Shown piece by piece: positions 29,854 to 38,021 of a stretch of 64,000 nt of DNA (its first letter is position 1; the number at the start of each line of letters is the position of its first letter). Origin of the DNA: Chloroflexota bacterium (GTDB lineage Bacteria > Chloroflexota > Anaerolineae > Aggregatilineales > Phototrophicaceae); assembly GCA_009841405.1 (NCBI GenBank), contig VXLV01000050.1, positions 1-64,000 of the forward strand, given 5' to 3'. Position numbers and translations under genes: made by a program. Under the pieces are notes generated by a model, which saw only the letters and a program-made list of their open reading frames with translations, was not told where the DNA came from and ran no database searches.

Positions 29854-29875
29854 CCGTAACTTCTTGGACAAAATT

Positions 29876-32026
29876 ATGGCCGCTTATCTGATTGTAGACG
29901 TCGACGATCTGCTGAAGTTCACCGCTGAACATGGGGTAGACCTGCAGGAGCTGGCAGTGGCGCTGCGCGGCAACGCTGCGCTGGTGGCCGGCTTGTACGA
30001 CACGACCAACCTGAAGGCTGTCGCCATCGCCGACTGGCGCACCAAGCTTGAAGGCGACTGGCAAGTTGAGCCGGAAGCCATGTTCCGCAGCGTTGGCTAC
30101 GAAATCTTCGACGCCGACGACCGCTCCTGTTTGCCCGAGTGCCTGCTTGAGGGTCTCTTCCGTCACGATCCTGCCCCGATTAGCGAGCTGATTCTGGCGA
30201 CGACCAGCCTGGATCTGCTGCCCTTGATCGCCAAGGTGAACCTGACGCGCAATTCGCGTATTCGTGTTTGGGGCGCTGACGAGAACATGATGACCGGCGT
30301 CGAATATGAGGACCAGGTCATCTTTCAGCTGCTCGACGGCCTTTACGGTATTCGGACCAAGAACGTCTGGGTCTACATTGACTTCGAGAACATCTCCATC
30401 AGCCTGAACGAACAGGGCTTCGTGGTGAACCTCGACCACTTGATCGAGCGCCTGGTGTCGCAAGCGAAAGCGCACGGCAAGCTGGTCAAGATGGCGGCCT
30501 ACGCGCCTTGGGGGCAGCGTGGCGCATTGCCGCCGCTGGTGGACTCGTCCGGGCGCGAAGTCGCCGGCGAGGCGCCCGCGCGCCTAATGATGGCGAACAT
30601 TGACCCGGTCTTTCATTTGCCCGGCAAGCAGAGCGCCGACATTCGCATCGCCCGCGATGTGCTGACCGACGCCGGTCATCCCGAAGCCGGCGATGTCATT
30701 ATTCTCGCCACCGGCGACCGCGATTTTAACGACGTCATCAATCCGCTTTTACAGCGCAACAAGACCGTGATCGTCTGGGGCGTGCGCGGCAGCACCGGGC
30801 GCCTGCTGCAAAGCCATCCTTCGCTGCAACTGGAATACATCGACGACTTCACTGACTTGCAGACGCATCAATCCTTGAGCGCGGTGGAGACTGAGCGCGA
30901 CGTTGAGAGCTTTATCCCGTCGCAGTGGTCCAGCGTCATCATTCAGTTTTACCGCACTTCGGCAATCGAGGACAATGGCACAATTACAGTCGACCAATTG
31001 ATAAGCCAACTGCTCGACGCTCGCGATGTGATCTCAAGGGAGCGGGGCCATGACCTGGTTTCACAGGCAATTTCTCTGGGAATCTTGCAGCAGCAGAGCG
31101 CGGCCGGCGGCATCAGCCTCAACCTGCAGCACCCGGTCGTCGAGAAAACCTTGCTGATTGTCAACCGCATGGTGCGCCGCGTCGCAAATACATTGAGCTC
31201 GCGCAATTGGGAATATGTCAATTACGGCTTTCTCTTGAAGGGTTTGGCTATGGAGCGCGACCTGGACAGACCCGGCATGAATGAGAATGACCAATGGCGC
31301 TCGCACTGGATCGACTGCCTGGTGCGCGAACGGGTCTTGCAGCGTGACCTGGTGCCGCATCGCCACAACCCGGATGATCTGGTTCCCGTGATTCGTATTC
31401 CAATAACTGATGAACTCCCAATGGCGAGCCAAAAGGGGCAGGATTACGCCGATGCAGCTGACGTTGCTCAGAACTGGCAGGGCGTGCCGCCGCATCAACT
31501 GAGCGAAAAAAATGCCGAAGTCGCGCGTATGGTGACGCGAATCGTCGTGAGCGTACAGCAATTCACCAGCTTTCGCAATTTCGCCTGGTGTCCTCTGGGC
31601 AGCTTGCATCGGAGGCTGCGCGAATTCGACAGCGGCGTGGTATTCCAGCAGGCAGTGGAGTATCTGCTCATCAACAGCATGGTTACTGTGAATGAATACC
31701 CCAATCCCCGCAGCGAATTCAACACCAAAGGCGTCGAGCTGGACGAGAACCATCCCTACGTCGCTGCAGTGCTCGCTGAACGCGATGAGTTCGTACAAGT
31801 GTTGTTGCAGATGTACCGCAACAACATCACCATCACGCAGGCGAACCTTGAGGCGCGGCTGCCGGGCGGCTGGGATGTTCCGCTCTGGATTTCGACCATG
31901 CGCGTCGAGAATGTGTTGAACCCGCTGCCCGGCCGGGCGGACCAATACAGTTTGTTTCGCACGCATCACTCCGTCAAGCTGGTCGCGAAAGACGATGTCG
32001 ACGAAGTCGCCGCCGCCGGCGCTTAG
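29876..32026 (+). CDS. Tandem NYN/PIN-like domain protein, putative ribonuclease with degenerate first copy
   Basis: A 716-residue protein. Residues 165-328 form an NYN (LabA/DUF88-type) nuclease domain with all expected acidic residues: D169 in YIDFEN, D255 in SADIRIARD, and D281 and D283 in ATGDRDF. Residues 1-150 are a second, degenerate copy: VDVDD (D8) is present, but ATGDRDF is replaced by ATTSLDL (S111, D113), and VWG is kept in both. Residues 340-716 hold several predicted winged-helix-like segments (for example VDQLISQLLDAR...DLVSQAISLGILQ). NYN proteins usually cleave RNA. ATG 29876 is preferred over TTG 29864, although neither has a clear ribosome-binding site. It lies directly upstream of rpsO-pnp, which suggests a role in RNA processing or decay. 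Confidence 0.78.
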   Translation: MAAYLIVDVDDLLKFTAEHGVDLQELAVALRGNAALVAGLYDTTNLKAVAIADWRTKLEGDWQVEPEAMFRSVGYEIFDADDRSCLPECLLEGLFRHDPAPISELILATTSLDLLPLIAKVNLTRNSRIRVWGADENMMTGVEYEDQVIFQLLDGLYGIRTKNVWVYIDFENISISLNEQGFVVNLDHLIERLVSQAKAHGKLVKMAAYAPWGQRGALPPLVDSSGREVAGEAPARLMMANIDPVFHLPGKQSADIRIARDVLTDAGHPEAGDVIILATGDRDFNDVINPLLQRNKTVIVWGVRGSTGRLLQSHPSLQLEYIDDFTDLQTHQSLSAVETERDVESFIPSQWSSVIIQFYRTSAIEDNGTITVDQLISQLLDARDVISRERGHDLVSQAISLGILQQQSAAGGISLNLQHPVVEKTLLIVNRMVRRVANTLSSRNWEYVNYGFLLKGLAMERDLDRPGMNENDQWRSHWIDCLVRERVLQRDLVPHRHNPDDLVPVIRIPITDELPMASQKGQDYADAADVAQNWQGVPPHQLSEKNAEVARMVTRIVVSVQQFTSFRNFAWCPLGSLHRRLREFDSGVVFQQAVEYLLINSMVTVNEYPNPRSEFNTKGVELDENHPYVAAVLAERDEFVQVLLQMYRNNITITQANLEARLPGGWDVPLWISTMRVENVLNPLPGRADQYSLFRTHHSVKLVAKDDVDEVAAAGA

Positions 32027-32033
32027 CTCGCCA

Positions 32034-32062
32034 TTGTCCGCAGCGCCGGGCGCTGCTACAAT
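32034..32062 (+). promoter_or_regulatory. rpsO promoter whose spacer is a perfect palindrome
   Basis: TTGTCC (32034-32039), 17-base spacer, TACAAT (32057-32062). The spacer is exactly GCAGCGCC-G-GGCGCTGC, a perfect inverted repeat about one central base. It begins 14 bases after the NYN stop. It could be an operator or serve as the upstream gene's stem-loop. Confidence 0.65.
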
Positions 32063-32130
32063 CAGCGCGTTGATTTGACCGACAGGCCCCCGATCCGGCC
32101 TGTCCGGTGGCTAACGAAGGGACGGAATTC

Positions 32131-32400
32131 ATGCCATTGGATAAAGCAACGAAAACGCAGATCATCAAAGATTACGCTCGGGAAGAGGGCGACACGGGTT
32201 CACCCGAGGTGCAGATCGCGCTGCTCACCGCGCGGATCACGCAATTGACCGACCATCTCAAAACCCACAGCCACGACGAACACTCGCGCCGCGGTCTGTT
32301 GAAGCTGGTGGGGCAACGCCGCCGGCATTTGAGATATATTTCGCGCAAGAAGCCGGATGTCTATCGTGAATTGCTGCAACGCCTTGGATTGCGCCGCTAA
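32131..32400 (+). CDS. rpsO: 30S ribosomal protein S15
   Basis: An 89-residue protein, the usual S15 length. The conserved stretches [15 protein letters not shown], the [20 protein letters not shown] rRNA-binding block and the C-terminal helix are present. ATG 32131 (MPLDKATK) is chosen by length and homology; a GTG upstream at 32107 would add eight residues. The rpsO-pnp order is the classic bacterial arrangement. Confidence 0.97.
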   Translation: MPLDKATKTQIIKDYAREEGDTGSPEVQIALLTARITQLTDHLKTHSHDEHSRRGLLKLVGQRRRHLRYISRKKPDVYRELLQRLGLRR

Positions 32401-32402
32401 TT

Positions 32403-32418
32403 GCGGCCGCCCGGCCGC
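32403..32418 (+). terminator. rpsO: Tight GC hairpin between rpsO and pnp
   Basis: GCGGCCG (32403-32409), CC, CGGCCGC (32412-32418), three bases after the rpsO stop. There is no T-run, so it more likely protects the rpsO end or partially attenuates than fully terminates. Confidence 0.4.
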
Positions 32419-32511
32419 GTCCAGGCAATCCACTCGATGATGACGACGACCCGGGCATATCTGGCTCACAACGGAATACCGCTTGGAATCAACTTACCGA
32501 AGAATCATGAT

Positions 32512-32569
32512 ACGGCAGCCGTATCTGGCGAGTGCGGCGTGTCGGCCGTGCTTTGCGCCCGGCTGCCGT
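32512..32569 (+). promoter_or_regulatory. pnp: Long stem-loop in the pnp leader
   Basis: ACGGCAGCCG (32512-32521) and CGGCTGCCGT (32560-32569) are a perfect 10-base inverted repeat enclosing 38 bases with further GC pairing potential. It ends 25 bases before the pnp ATG. In E. coli a pnp leader stem cut by RNase III mediates autocontrol; this may be an analogue. Confidence 0.5.
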
Positions 32570-32594
32570 GATTGTCAACAATATGGAGAACGCT

Positions 32595-34841
32595 ATGACA
32601 CTCGATATCCGTGAATACCGTTGTATGGTGGGGGGCAAGGAGGTCGTGATCGAAACCGGCCGCCTGGCCCAGCAAGCCGGCGGCGCCGTGACCGTCCGCA
32701 TGGGTGATTCCATGCTTTTCTGCTCGGCTACTATGGGCTCGCCACGAGCTCATTTGGACTTTTTCCCGCTGAGTGTCGATTACGAGGAAAAGATGTACGC
32801 CGGCGGACGCGTGCCGGGTGGTTTCTTCCGGCGCGAAGGCCGGCCCTCCGAAGGCGCGATTCTCACCTCGCGCGTGATCGACCGCACCCTGCGCCCGCTC
32901 TTTCCCAAGAATATGCGCAATGACGTGCAAGTGATTCTCATTTCGCTTTCGCATGACAAGGAACATCATGTCGACATGATGGGCATTATCGCCGCGAGTA
33001 CGGCATTGATGATCTCCGACATCCCCTGGAGCGGGCCGGTCGCCGGCGCGCGCGTTGGTTTGGTGGATGGCGAGCTGAAGGTGAACCCAACGTATACGGA
33101 GATGGAATCGAGCAAACTCGACTTGCGCGTTTCCGGCACAGCAGCGGCCATCAACATGGTCGAATGCAATGCCGATCAGATTGAAGAAGACTTGATGCTC
33201 GAGGCGCTGTTCATGGCTCATGACGCCATTCAAAACATCGTCGAGCTGCAGCTACGCATTCGCGAAGAGATCGGCAAGGAAAAACTGGAACCGTCGGTGG
33301 ATGAATACGCTGAGTCATTGCTGGCGGATGTGCGCGAAAAAGTCGAAGCGCCGATCCGCGAAGTCATGACTGCGCACAGTGACCGCTCCGCCCGCCGTGA
33401 ACCGCTGCGGGAAATCAAGCAGGCGCTCGTCGATGAATACACGCAATACAACGACGCGGCTGACGCCGAGGCGCAAGTCAACATGAAGCACGTAACGCGC
33501 GCCTACGACCAGGTGATGAAAGATGTCGTGCGTGGACGCATCGTCAATGAAGGCATCCGTCCCGACGGTCGGGATTTCGCAACGATTCGTCCCCTGGCCG
33601 CCGAAGTAGGCTACGTTCCGCGCGTTCACGGCTCCGGCTTGTTTATGCGCGGCGAGACGCAAGTGCTGACGATTGCAACCTTGGGCACGCCACGCGATGC
33701 GCAATTTATGGACGGTCTAAGCCCGGAAGGCGACAAGCGCTACATACATCATTACAACTTCCCGCCCTACAGCACGGGCGAGAGCTATCCCTTGCGCGGT
33801 CCCAAGCGGCGTGAAATCGGCCACGGCGCATTGGCGGAAAAGGCGCTGCTGGCGATGATGCCGTCCGAAGAAGAATTTCCTTATGTCTTGCGCGTCGTAA
33901 GCGAGGTCATGAGCTCAAACGGCAGCACCTCCATGGCCAGCGTCTGCGGCAGCACGCTGGCGCTGCTTGACGCCGGTGTCCCGATCAAGAATCCGGTCGG
34001 CGGCATTGCCATGGGTCTCATCAAGGAAGGCGATAAAGTCGCCGTCTTGACCGACATTCAGGGCATGGAAGATCACATCGGCGATATGGATTTCAAAGTG
34101 GCCGGTACGGTAGAGGGCATCACCGCGCTGCAGATGGACATCAAGATTGCCGGCGTCACTCGCGACATAATGCGGCAAGCCCTGGCGCAGGCCCGGGACG
34201 CGCGCTTGCAGATTCTGGACGTAATGCGGGCCGCGATGCCGGCGCCGCGCGCGTCGCTTAGCGACTACGCGCCGCGTATGGAATCCTTCCGGATCGCTGT
34301 CGACAAGATCGGCGCGGTGATTGGGCCCGGCGGCAAGAATGTCCGCGGGCTGCAAGACGAACATGGCGTCAAAGTCGATATTCAGGACGACGGCCTGATC
34401 TTCGTTGCCGGCGAGTCCGGCGCTGAAGTTGACAAGGCGATCGAGAAAATCCGCAACATGGTAGAAGACCCGGAACTCGGCCAGATTTATACCGGAAAGG
34501 TCACGCGAGTGGAGAATTACGGCGCCTTTGTCGAATTCTTGCCGGGCACGGAAGGCATGGTGCACGTCTCGCAGTTGGCCGACTACCACGTCAAGAGCGT
34601 TGAAGACGAAGTTAGCGTGGGCGACGAGATCATGGTCATGGTCATCAATGTCGACGGCACGGGCCGCGTTCGTTTGAGCCGGCAAGCAGTCCTGGAAGGC
34701 TGGGATGTCGAAGAGGCCAAGCGCCGCGATGCAGCCGGGGCGCGGCGTGGCGGCGGAGGCGATCGCCGCGGTCAGCGACGGGACGGCAATCGCCGCGGGG
34801 GAGATCGCCGCAGCGGCGGCAACCGCGACCGCCGCAACTAG
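32595..34841 (+). CDS. pnp: Polyribonucleotide nucleotidyltransferase with Arg/Gly-rich tail
   Basis: A 748-residue PNPase, a 3'-5' phosphorolytic exoribonuclease. Two RNase PH-like domains flank the helical linker; the active-site block [25 protein letters not shown] and the following FDILG-type [16 protein letters not shown] segment are intact. The KH domain is near 565 ([11 protein letters not shown]) and the S1 domain near 628 ([18 protein letters not shown]). The last 40 or so residues are an Arg/Gly-rich tail ([13 protein letters not shown] and similar repeats) absent from most PNPases. ATG 32595 is chosen because GGAG lies eight bases upstream; ATG 32583 is a four-codon alternative. 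Confidence 0.96.
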   Translation: MTLDIREYRCMVGGKEVVIETGRLAQQAGGAVTVRMGDSMLFCSATMGSPRAHLDFFPLSVDYEEKMYAGGRVPGGFFRREGRPSEGAILTSRVIDRTLRPLFPKNMRNDVQVILISLSHDKEHHVDMMGIIAASTALMISDIPWSGPVAGARVGLVDGELKVNPTYTEMESSKLDLRVSGTAAAINMVECNADQIEEDLMLEALFMAHDAIQNIVELQLRIREEIGKEKLEPSVDEYAESLLADVREKVEAPIREVMTAHSDRSARREPLREIKQALVDEYTQYNDAADAEAQVNMKHVTRAYDQVMKDVVRGRIVNEGIRPDGRDFATIRPLAAEVGYVPRVHGSGLFMRGETQVLTIATLGTPRDAQFMDGLSPEGDKRYIHHYNFPPYSTGESYPLRGPKRREIGHGALAEKALLAMMPSEEEFPYVLRVVSEVMSSNGSTSMASVCGSTLALLDAGVPIKNPVGGIAMGLIKEGDKVAVLTDIQGMEDHIGDMDFKVAGTVEGITALQMDIKIAGVTRDIMRQALAQARDARLQILDVMRAAMPAPRASLSDYAPRMESFRIAVDKIGAVIGPGGKNVRGLQDEHGVKVDIQDDGLIFVAGESGAEVDKAIEKIRNMVEDPELGQIYTGKVTRVENYGAFVEFLPGTEGMVHVSQLADYHVKSVEDEVSVGDEIMVMVINVDGTGRVRLSRQAVLEGWDVEEAKRRDAAGARRGGGGDRRGQRRDGNRRGGDRRSGGNRDRRN

Positions 34842-34864
34842 ATAGGGCGCCGCCACAACCGCTC

Positions 34865-34897
34865 AATCGCGTCGCCATAGAACCGCGGCGCGATTTT
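34865..34897 (+). terminator. Rho-independent terminator after pnp
   Basis: AATCGCGTCGC and GCGGCGCGATT form an 11-pair stem (one G-U) with a nine-base loop, ending in TTTT. It starts 24 bases after the pnp stop. Confidence 0.7.
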
Positions 34898-34934
34898 AGA
34901 CTGTCGATAGACCGAAGCTTCAGGAGCCAGCATA

Positions 34935-35123
34935 GTGAGCGACAATGAGGATGCTGCCAACAGGGCGCTCGCCGAAACCGATAACTACATGGTCTGGGAA
35001 GTGGCCGAACCCGATGGCGAAACCACCTACCATGTCGAACTGGGCGCCGTGACGCTGCATTTCTTTCGCGAAGAATGGGGCGAATTCCTCCAGCTGATCA
35101 AGGTCGCGTCGAGCAACAGCTGA
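34935..35123 (+). CDS. Small acidic protein of unknown function
   Basis: A 62-residue protein I do not recognise. It has an acidic N-terminus and a mixed alpha/beta core (NYMVWEVAEPDGETTYHVEL, then TLHFFREEWGEFLQLI). AGGAG lies eight bases before the GTG start, and its TGA overlaps the next ATG (TGATG), so it is translationally coupled to the methyltransferase-like protein. No membrane segment, Cys cluster or DNA-binding motif is apparent. The coding case rests on the ribosome-binding site and coupling. Confidence 0.65.
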   Translation: MSDNEDAANRALAETDNYMVWEVAEPDGETTYHVELGAVTLHFFREEWGEFLQLIKVASSNS

Positions 35124-35950
35124 TGGATGCCCGGCGCGTGCAATGCCATTTTGTCGCCGTCATGGCCAAGCACTTGCCGCCAAGCGCCTCAACCTTGCGC
35201 CTGCTTGATCTGGACGGGCGGTCGGGCGAAATCCTGTCAGATTGGCGCGCCGATCTGGATATCTCGCCGGTAGCGCCGGGCGAGCTCGGCGCGGCTGAAC
35301 TTGCCTCCGACTCAATTGATGCGGTGGTCGCCTACGATGTCGAAGTTGGAGTCGATATGCTCGGCGACGCTTTGCGGCTGCTGCGCCCCGGCGGCCGGCT
35401 GATCATCCTGCAATCGCGCGGCGCGGTCAGCGAGAGTCAGGCGCGGACACTGCGCGAGAACGGCTACACGCGAATTTTGGTGGAGCCAGCGCTGGACGGA
35501 CTCGGGGTGTTGCTGCGCGGCGAAAAGCCACATCTGACGGCCGACACCGGCGAGCGCATCCGGGGCGTCGCCGGTGCTGATGCCGACTTGCTCGATCTTG
35601 ACCAATACGCCGGACGGTATCTGCACCTGCTGATCCAACAGATGCCGAACAAGCCCGTTTGGAAGTTAAGTCGCGACGAGACGATTAGCTGGCGCGCCGC
35701 CGCCTATGAGGATGGCGCCGGGCCGGTCGCGCTCGCCTTCAGCAGCTTGCCTAAAGCGGTCGGATTCATGCAGCCGGCCGTGCTGGAAGGATTGATTCGC
35801 GATGTCAATAAAGTCGGCAAGTTCAGCCGCGCCGCCGCCAGGTCTTGGGCATGGGACGTGATACTGAATCCAACCCCGGCGTCAGTTCGAGGCAAATCGC
35901 TCATAACGATTCAAGTTGACCCTGCCAGCGCCGAAGCGCCGGATGAGTAA
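35123..35950 (+). CDS. Methyltransferase-fold protein with unknown C-terminal domain
   Basis: A 275-residue protein. The N-terminal half resembles a class I methyltransferase: LRLLDLDGRSGEILSDW in place of motif I, then VVAYDVEVGVDMLGDALRLLRPGGRLIIL, the usual motif IV-V layout. Motif I lacks the normal GxGxG (it reads LDGRSG), so SAM binding is doubtful. The C-terminal 110 residues (from about NKPVWKLSRDE) form an alpha/beta domain I cannot name. ATG 35123 overlaps the previous stop. Nine bases separate it from a second methyltransferase gene. Confidence 0.6.
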   Translation: MDARRVQCHFVAVMAKHLPPSASTLRLLDLDGRSGEILSDWRADLDISPVAPGELGAAELASDSIDAVVAYDVEVGVDMLGDALRLLRPGGRLIILQSRGAVSESQARTLRENGYTRILVEPALDGLGVLLRGEKPHLTADTGERIRGVAGADADLLDLDQYAGRYLHLLIQQMPNKPVWKLSRDETISWRAAAYEDGAGPVALAFSSLPKAVGFMQPAVLEGLIRDVNKVGKFSRAAARSWAWDVILNPTPASVRGKSLITIQVDPASAEAPDE

Positions 35951-35958
35951 CTTCGGCC

Positions 35959-37137
35959 ATGGCGCTCAGCCTGGATGACATCGCCTTTCTGCGCAGCGAA
36001 CGCGGCCTTCAGGCTTTGGCGGCCTACGCCGAATGTGATACCTCCGAACGCAATACGCTTCCGCTCTTGACCGCCATGCGCAAGTCTTTGGCGCCTGCGG
36101 AGGCCTCGGCAACATTGGCCACTTTGCGGCTGCGCAAGCGAGCCGCGGCGAAGTTTCCGCGTTTCGCCAGCGACATGCTGTTCACCGCAGCGGGCTTGGA
36201 GCAAGCCAGCCACCCCATGACACGACGTTATCGGGCCGGGCTGATCGAATCCGACAGCGTACTCGACATTTGCTGCGGTATCGGCGGCGACAGCCTGGCT
36301 TTGGCAGCGGCCGGCAAGCAAGTACTGGGGCTCGACATCGATCCTGTCCGCATCGCCATCGCGCGGCACAACGCTGACGCCATGCGGCTGGGCGCGACAT
36401 TCCGGGCGGCCAACGCGGCGCGGCCGCTTCCGCAAGGATTCGACTGCATTTTCTTCGATCCGGGACGCCGCGATGCGCAGGGCAGGCGCATCCGCCATGT
36501 CGAGCGTTACCTGCCGCCGCTTTCGCTGATTCGCGGCTGGCAAGCGGCCGAAATCATCGTCAAGCTCTCGCCTGCGGTTGACCTTCGGCAGCTCGCGCCC
36601 TATGGCGGCCAAGTCGAGTTTATCTCAGCCAAGGGACAGTTGATCGAGGCGGTGCACTGGCTGCATCGACCGCCGGCGCCGCCGCGCGCGACCTTGCTCA
36701 CGGACGACGGCGCGCGCCATTTGGATCGCGGCAGTCGGCCGGATATCGCAATCACAGCGCCGCGGGCATGGCTCTTTGAACCCGACCCGGCCGTTTTGCG
36801 GGCGGGGCTTGTTCAAGACCTGGCGCATGAACTCGACGCCGCCATGATCGACGAAACAATCGCCTACCTGACGATGGACACGCGCGTCGAGACGCCTTGG
36901 GGCCGCTACTGGAAGATCCTCGACTGGATGCCCTTCCAACTGAAGCGATTGCGGCGCTACCTGATAGAGCGCGGCGTCGGGCGCGTCACGGTGAAGAAGC
37001 GCGGATTCGCCATGGCGCCGGAAGAGTTGGTCGCGCGGCTGCGACTGCGCGCGGGCGATGAAGCGCGCGTTCTGGTGATGACGCGCTGCCGCGGGAAGCC
37101 AGTCGCAATCGTCTGCGCTCCGACGCAATTTGGGTAA
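35959..37137 (+). CDS. Class I methyltransferase with THUMP-like C-terminal domain
   Basis: A 392-residue protein. Motif I is intact, VLDICCGIGGDSLALA near residue 101, followed by LGLDIDPVRIAIARHN and the catalytic-region FFDPGRRD near 165. The C-terminal 130 residues (MDTRVETPWGRYWKILDWMPF...VTVKKRG) match the THUMP-like domain typical of this family. RNA methylation is the likely activity, from the domain type; the target is unknown. It probably shares a transcript with the two genes before it. Confidence 0.82.
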   Translation: MALSLDDIAFLRSERGLQALAAYAECDTSERNTLPLLTAMRKSLAPAEASATLATLRLRKRAAAKFPRFASDMLFTAAGLEQASHPMTRRYRAGLIESDSVLDICCGIGGDSLALAAAGKQVLGLDIDPVRIAIARHNADAMRLGATFRAANAARPLPQGFDCIFFDPGRRDAQGRRIRHVERYLPPLSLIRGWQAAEIIVKLSPAVDLRQLAPYGGQVEFISAKGQLIEAVHWLHRPPAPPRATLLTDDGARHLDRGSRPDIAITAPRAWLFEPDPAVLRAGLVQDLAHELDAAMIDETIAYLTMDTRVETPWGRYWKILDWMPFQLKRLRRYLIERGVGRVTVKKRGFAMAPEELVARLRLRAGDEARVLVMTRCRGKPVAIVCAPTQFG

Positions 37138-37158
37138 AATGAACGAATCCTCTATAAT
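37130..37158 (+). promoter_or_regulatory. Promoter for the phosphoribosyltransferase gene
   Basis: TTGGGT (37130-37135), 17-base spacer, consensus TATAAT (37153-37158). The -35 overlaps the end of the preceding gene. Confidence 0.55.
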
Positions 37159-37202
37159 CGCAGCTAGAGTTTATCCGCGTTTGCGTTGCAAGGATCCGCC
37201 AA

Positions 37203-37733
37203 ATGCTGATGCGTCCAGACGAACCGAATCAGCCGCGCCTGGTTACATGGGACGAGGTGGATCAGCTCATTGATGGATTGATCCCCCGCATCCAGCACCT
37301 CGGGCCCTTCGGCGCGATGGTAATGATCACGCGGGGCGGCGTCATCCCGGGCGGTTTGCTGGCCGAAGCGCTAAGCATTCAGCACCTCTTGACCGCATCG
37401 GTGGACTTTGTCGCCACGCGCCAGGCCGGCATGATGGCGTGGCCGACATTCCTGCAATTCCCTGATCCAGACCTGTTGCGCGGGCGTCGCGCCTTGATTG
37501 TCGACGATGTCTGGGGCAGCGGGCGCACCAGCATCGCCGTTCGCGAGCGCGTTAGTGCCGCCGGCGGCATTCCATTCAATTGCGTGCTCCACTTCAATCC
37601 GTATCGCACCATGTTCTCAAACATCAAGCCGGACTTGTATGGCGACGTTGCCGATACATATATCGTGTATCCTTGGGAGATAGATCGCGGTTTGCTGGGC
37701 CGCGGCTTTGGCGATACCCAGCCGGAGATCTAG
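37203..37733 (+). CDS. Phosphoribosyltransferase, xanthine-guanine type
   Basis: A 176-residue type I PRTase. The PRPP-binding loop is ALIVDDVWGSGRTSIAV, and the pyrophosphate loop region is VMITRGGVIPGGLLAEAL. The C-terminal YIVYPWEIDRG segment is like the base-recognition end of GPT/Hpt-like enzymes, so purine salvage (guanine, xanthine or hypoxanthine) is likely. Base specificity is not certain. It appears to be expressed alone from the TATAAT promoter just upstream. Confidence 0.82.
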   Translation: MLMRPDEPNQPRLVTWDEVDQLIDGLIPRIQHLGPFGAMVMITRGGVIPGGLLAEALSIQHLLTASVDFVATRQAGMMAWPTFLQFPDPDLLRGRRALIVDDVWGSGRTSIAVRERVSAAGGIPFNCVLHFNPYRTMFSNIKPDLYGDVADTYIVYPWEIDRGLLGRGFGDTQPEI

Positions 37734-37763
37734 CGTAGGCGGATTAATGTTCAGCCCGGTCGC

Positions 37764-37792
37764 GTGGCAAACTGCGCGCTTTGCGTTATAAT
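37764..37792 (+). promoter_or_regulatory. Promoter for the first S1-domain gene
   Basis: GTGGCA (37764-37769), 17-base spacer, consensus TATAAT (37787-37792). The transcript would have a leader of about 220 bases. Confidence 0.6.
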
Positions 37793-37991
37793 GCGTGTTC
37801 TGACGGATGCCAGTAGTTTCTTCCGCTGGCGCTTGACCGTGCAGGTCTTCATTGGCGATTCGCGCGCCGTAATGGCGTCGTAAGAAGGAACTTGCAATAA
37901 TCCTCTGTAGACCTCTGGGAGACGGCGCCGCAAGGAAACATTGTAGCAGAGAGCGCTCGTGGCATGGCATACGCTACGGGCGCGATGATAA

Positions 37992-38005
37992 CCTGCTTAA
38001 GCAGG
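37992..38005 (+). promoter_or_regulatory. Palindrome overlapping the ribosome-binding site of the first S1-domain gene
   Basis: CCTGCTTAAGCAGG is a perfect 14-base palindrome; its right arm overlaps the ribosome-binding site AGGAGG (38003-38008). Pairing would partly hide the site. The ATG is at 38022. Confidence 0.5.
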
Positions 38006-38021
38006 AGGCAATCGAAAACTT

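Larger units (their letters stand above)
29467..29863 (+). promoter_or_regulatory. 397-base intergenic region: promoter plus long structured leader of the NYN gene
   Basis: No gene is visible on either strand. It contains a near-perfect promoter (29592-29620), then about 245 bases of leader that ends in a strong hairpin before the ATG at 29876. A GGGAA...GGTGCGAGCC stretch (29669-29693) recalls part of the cobalamin riboswitch core, but the rest of that motif is missing. Confidence 0.5.
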
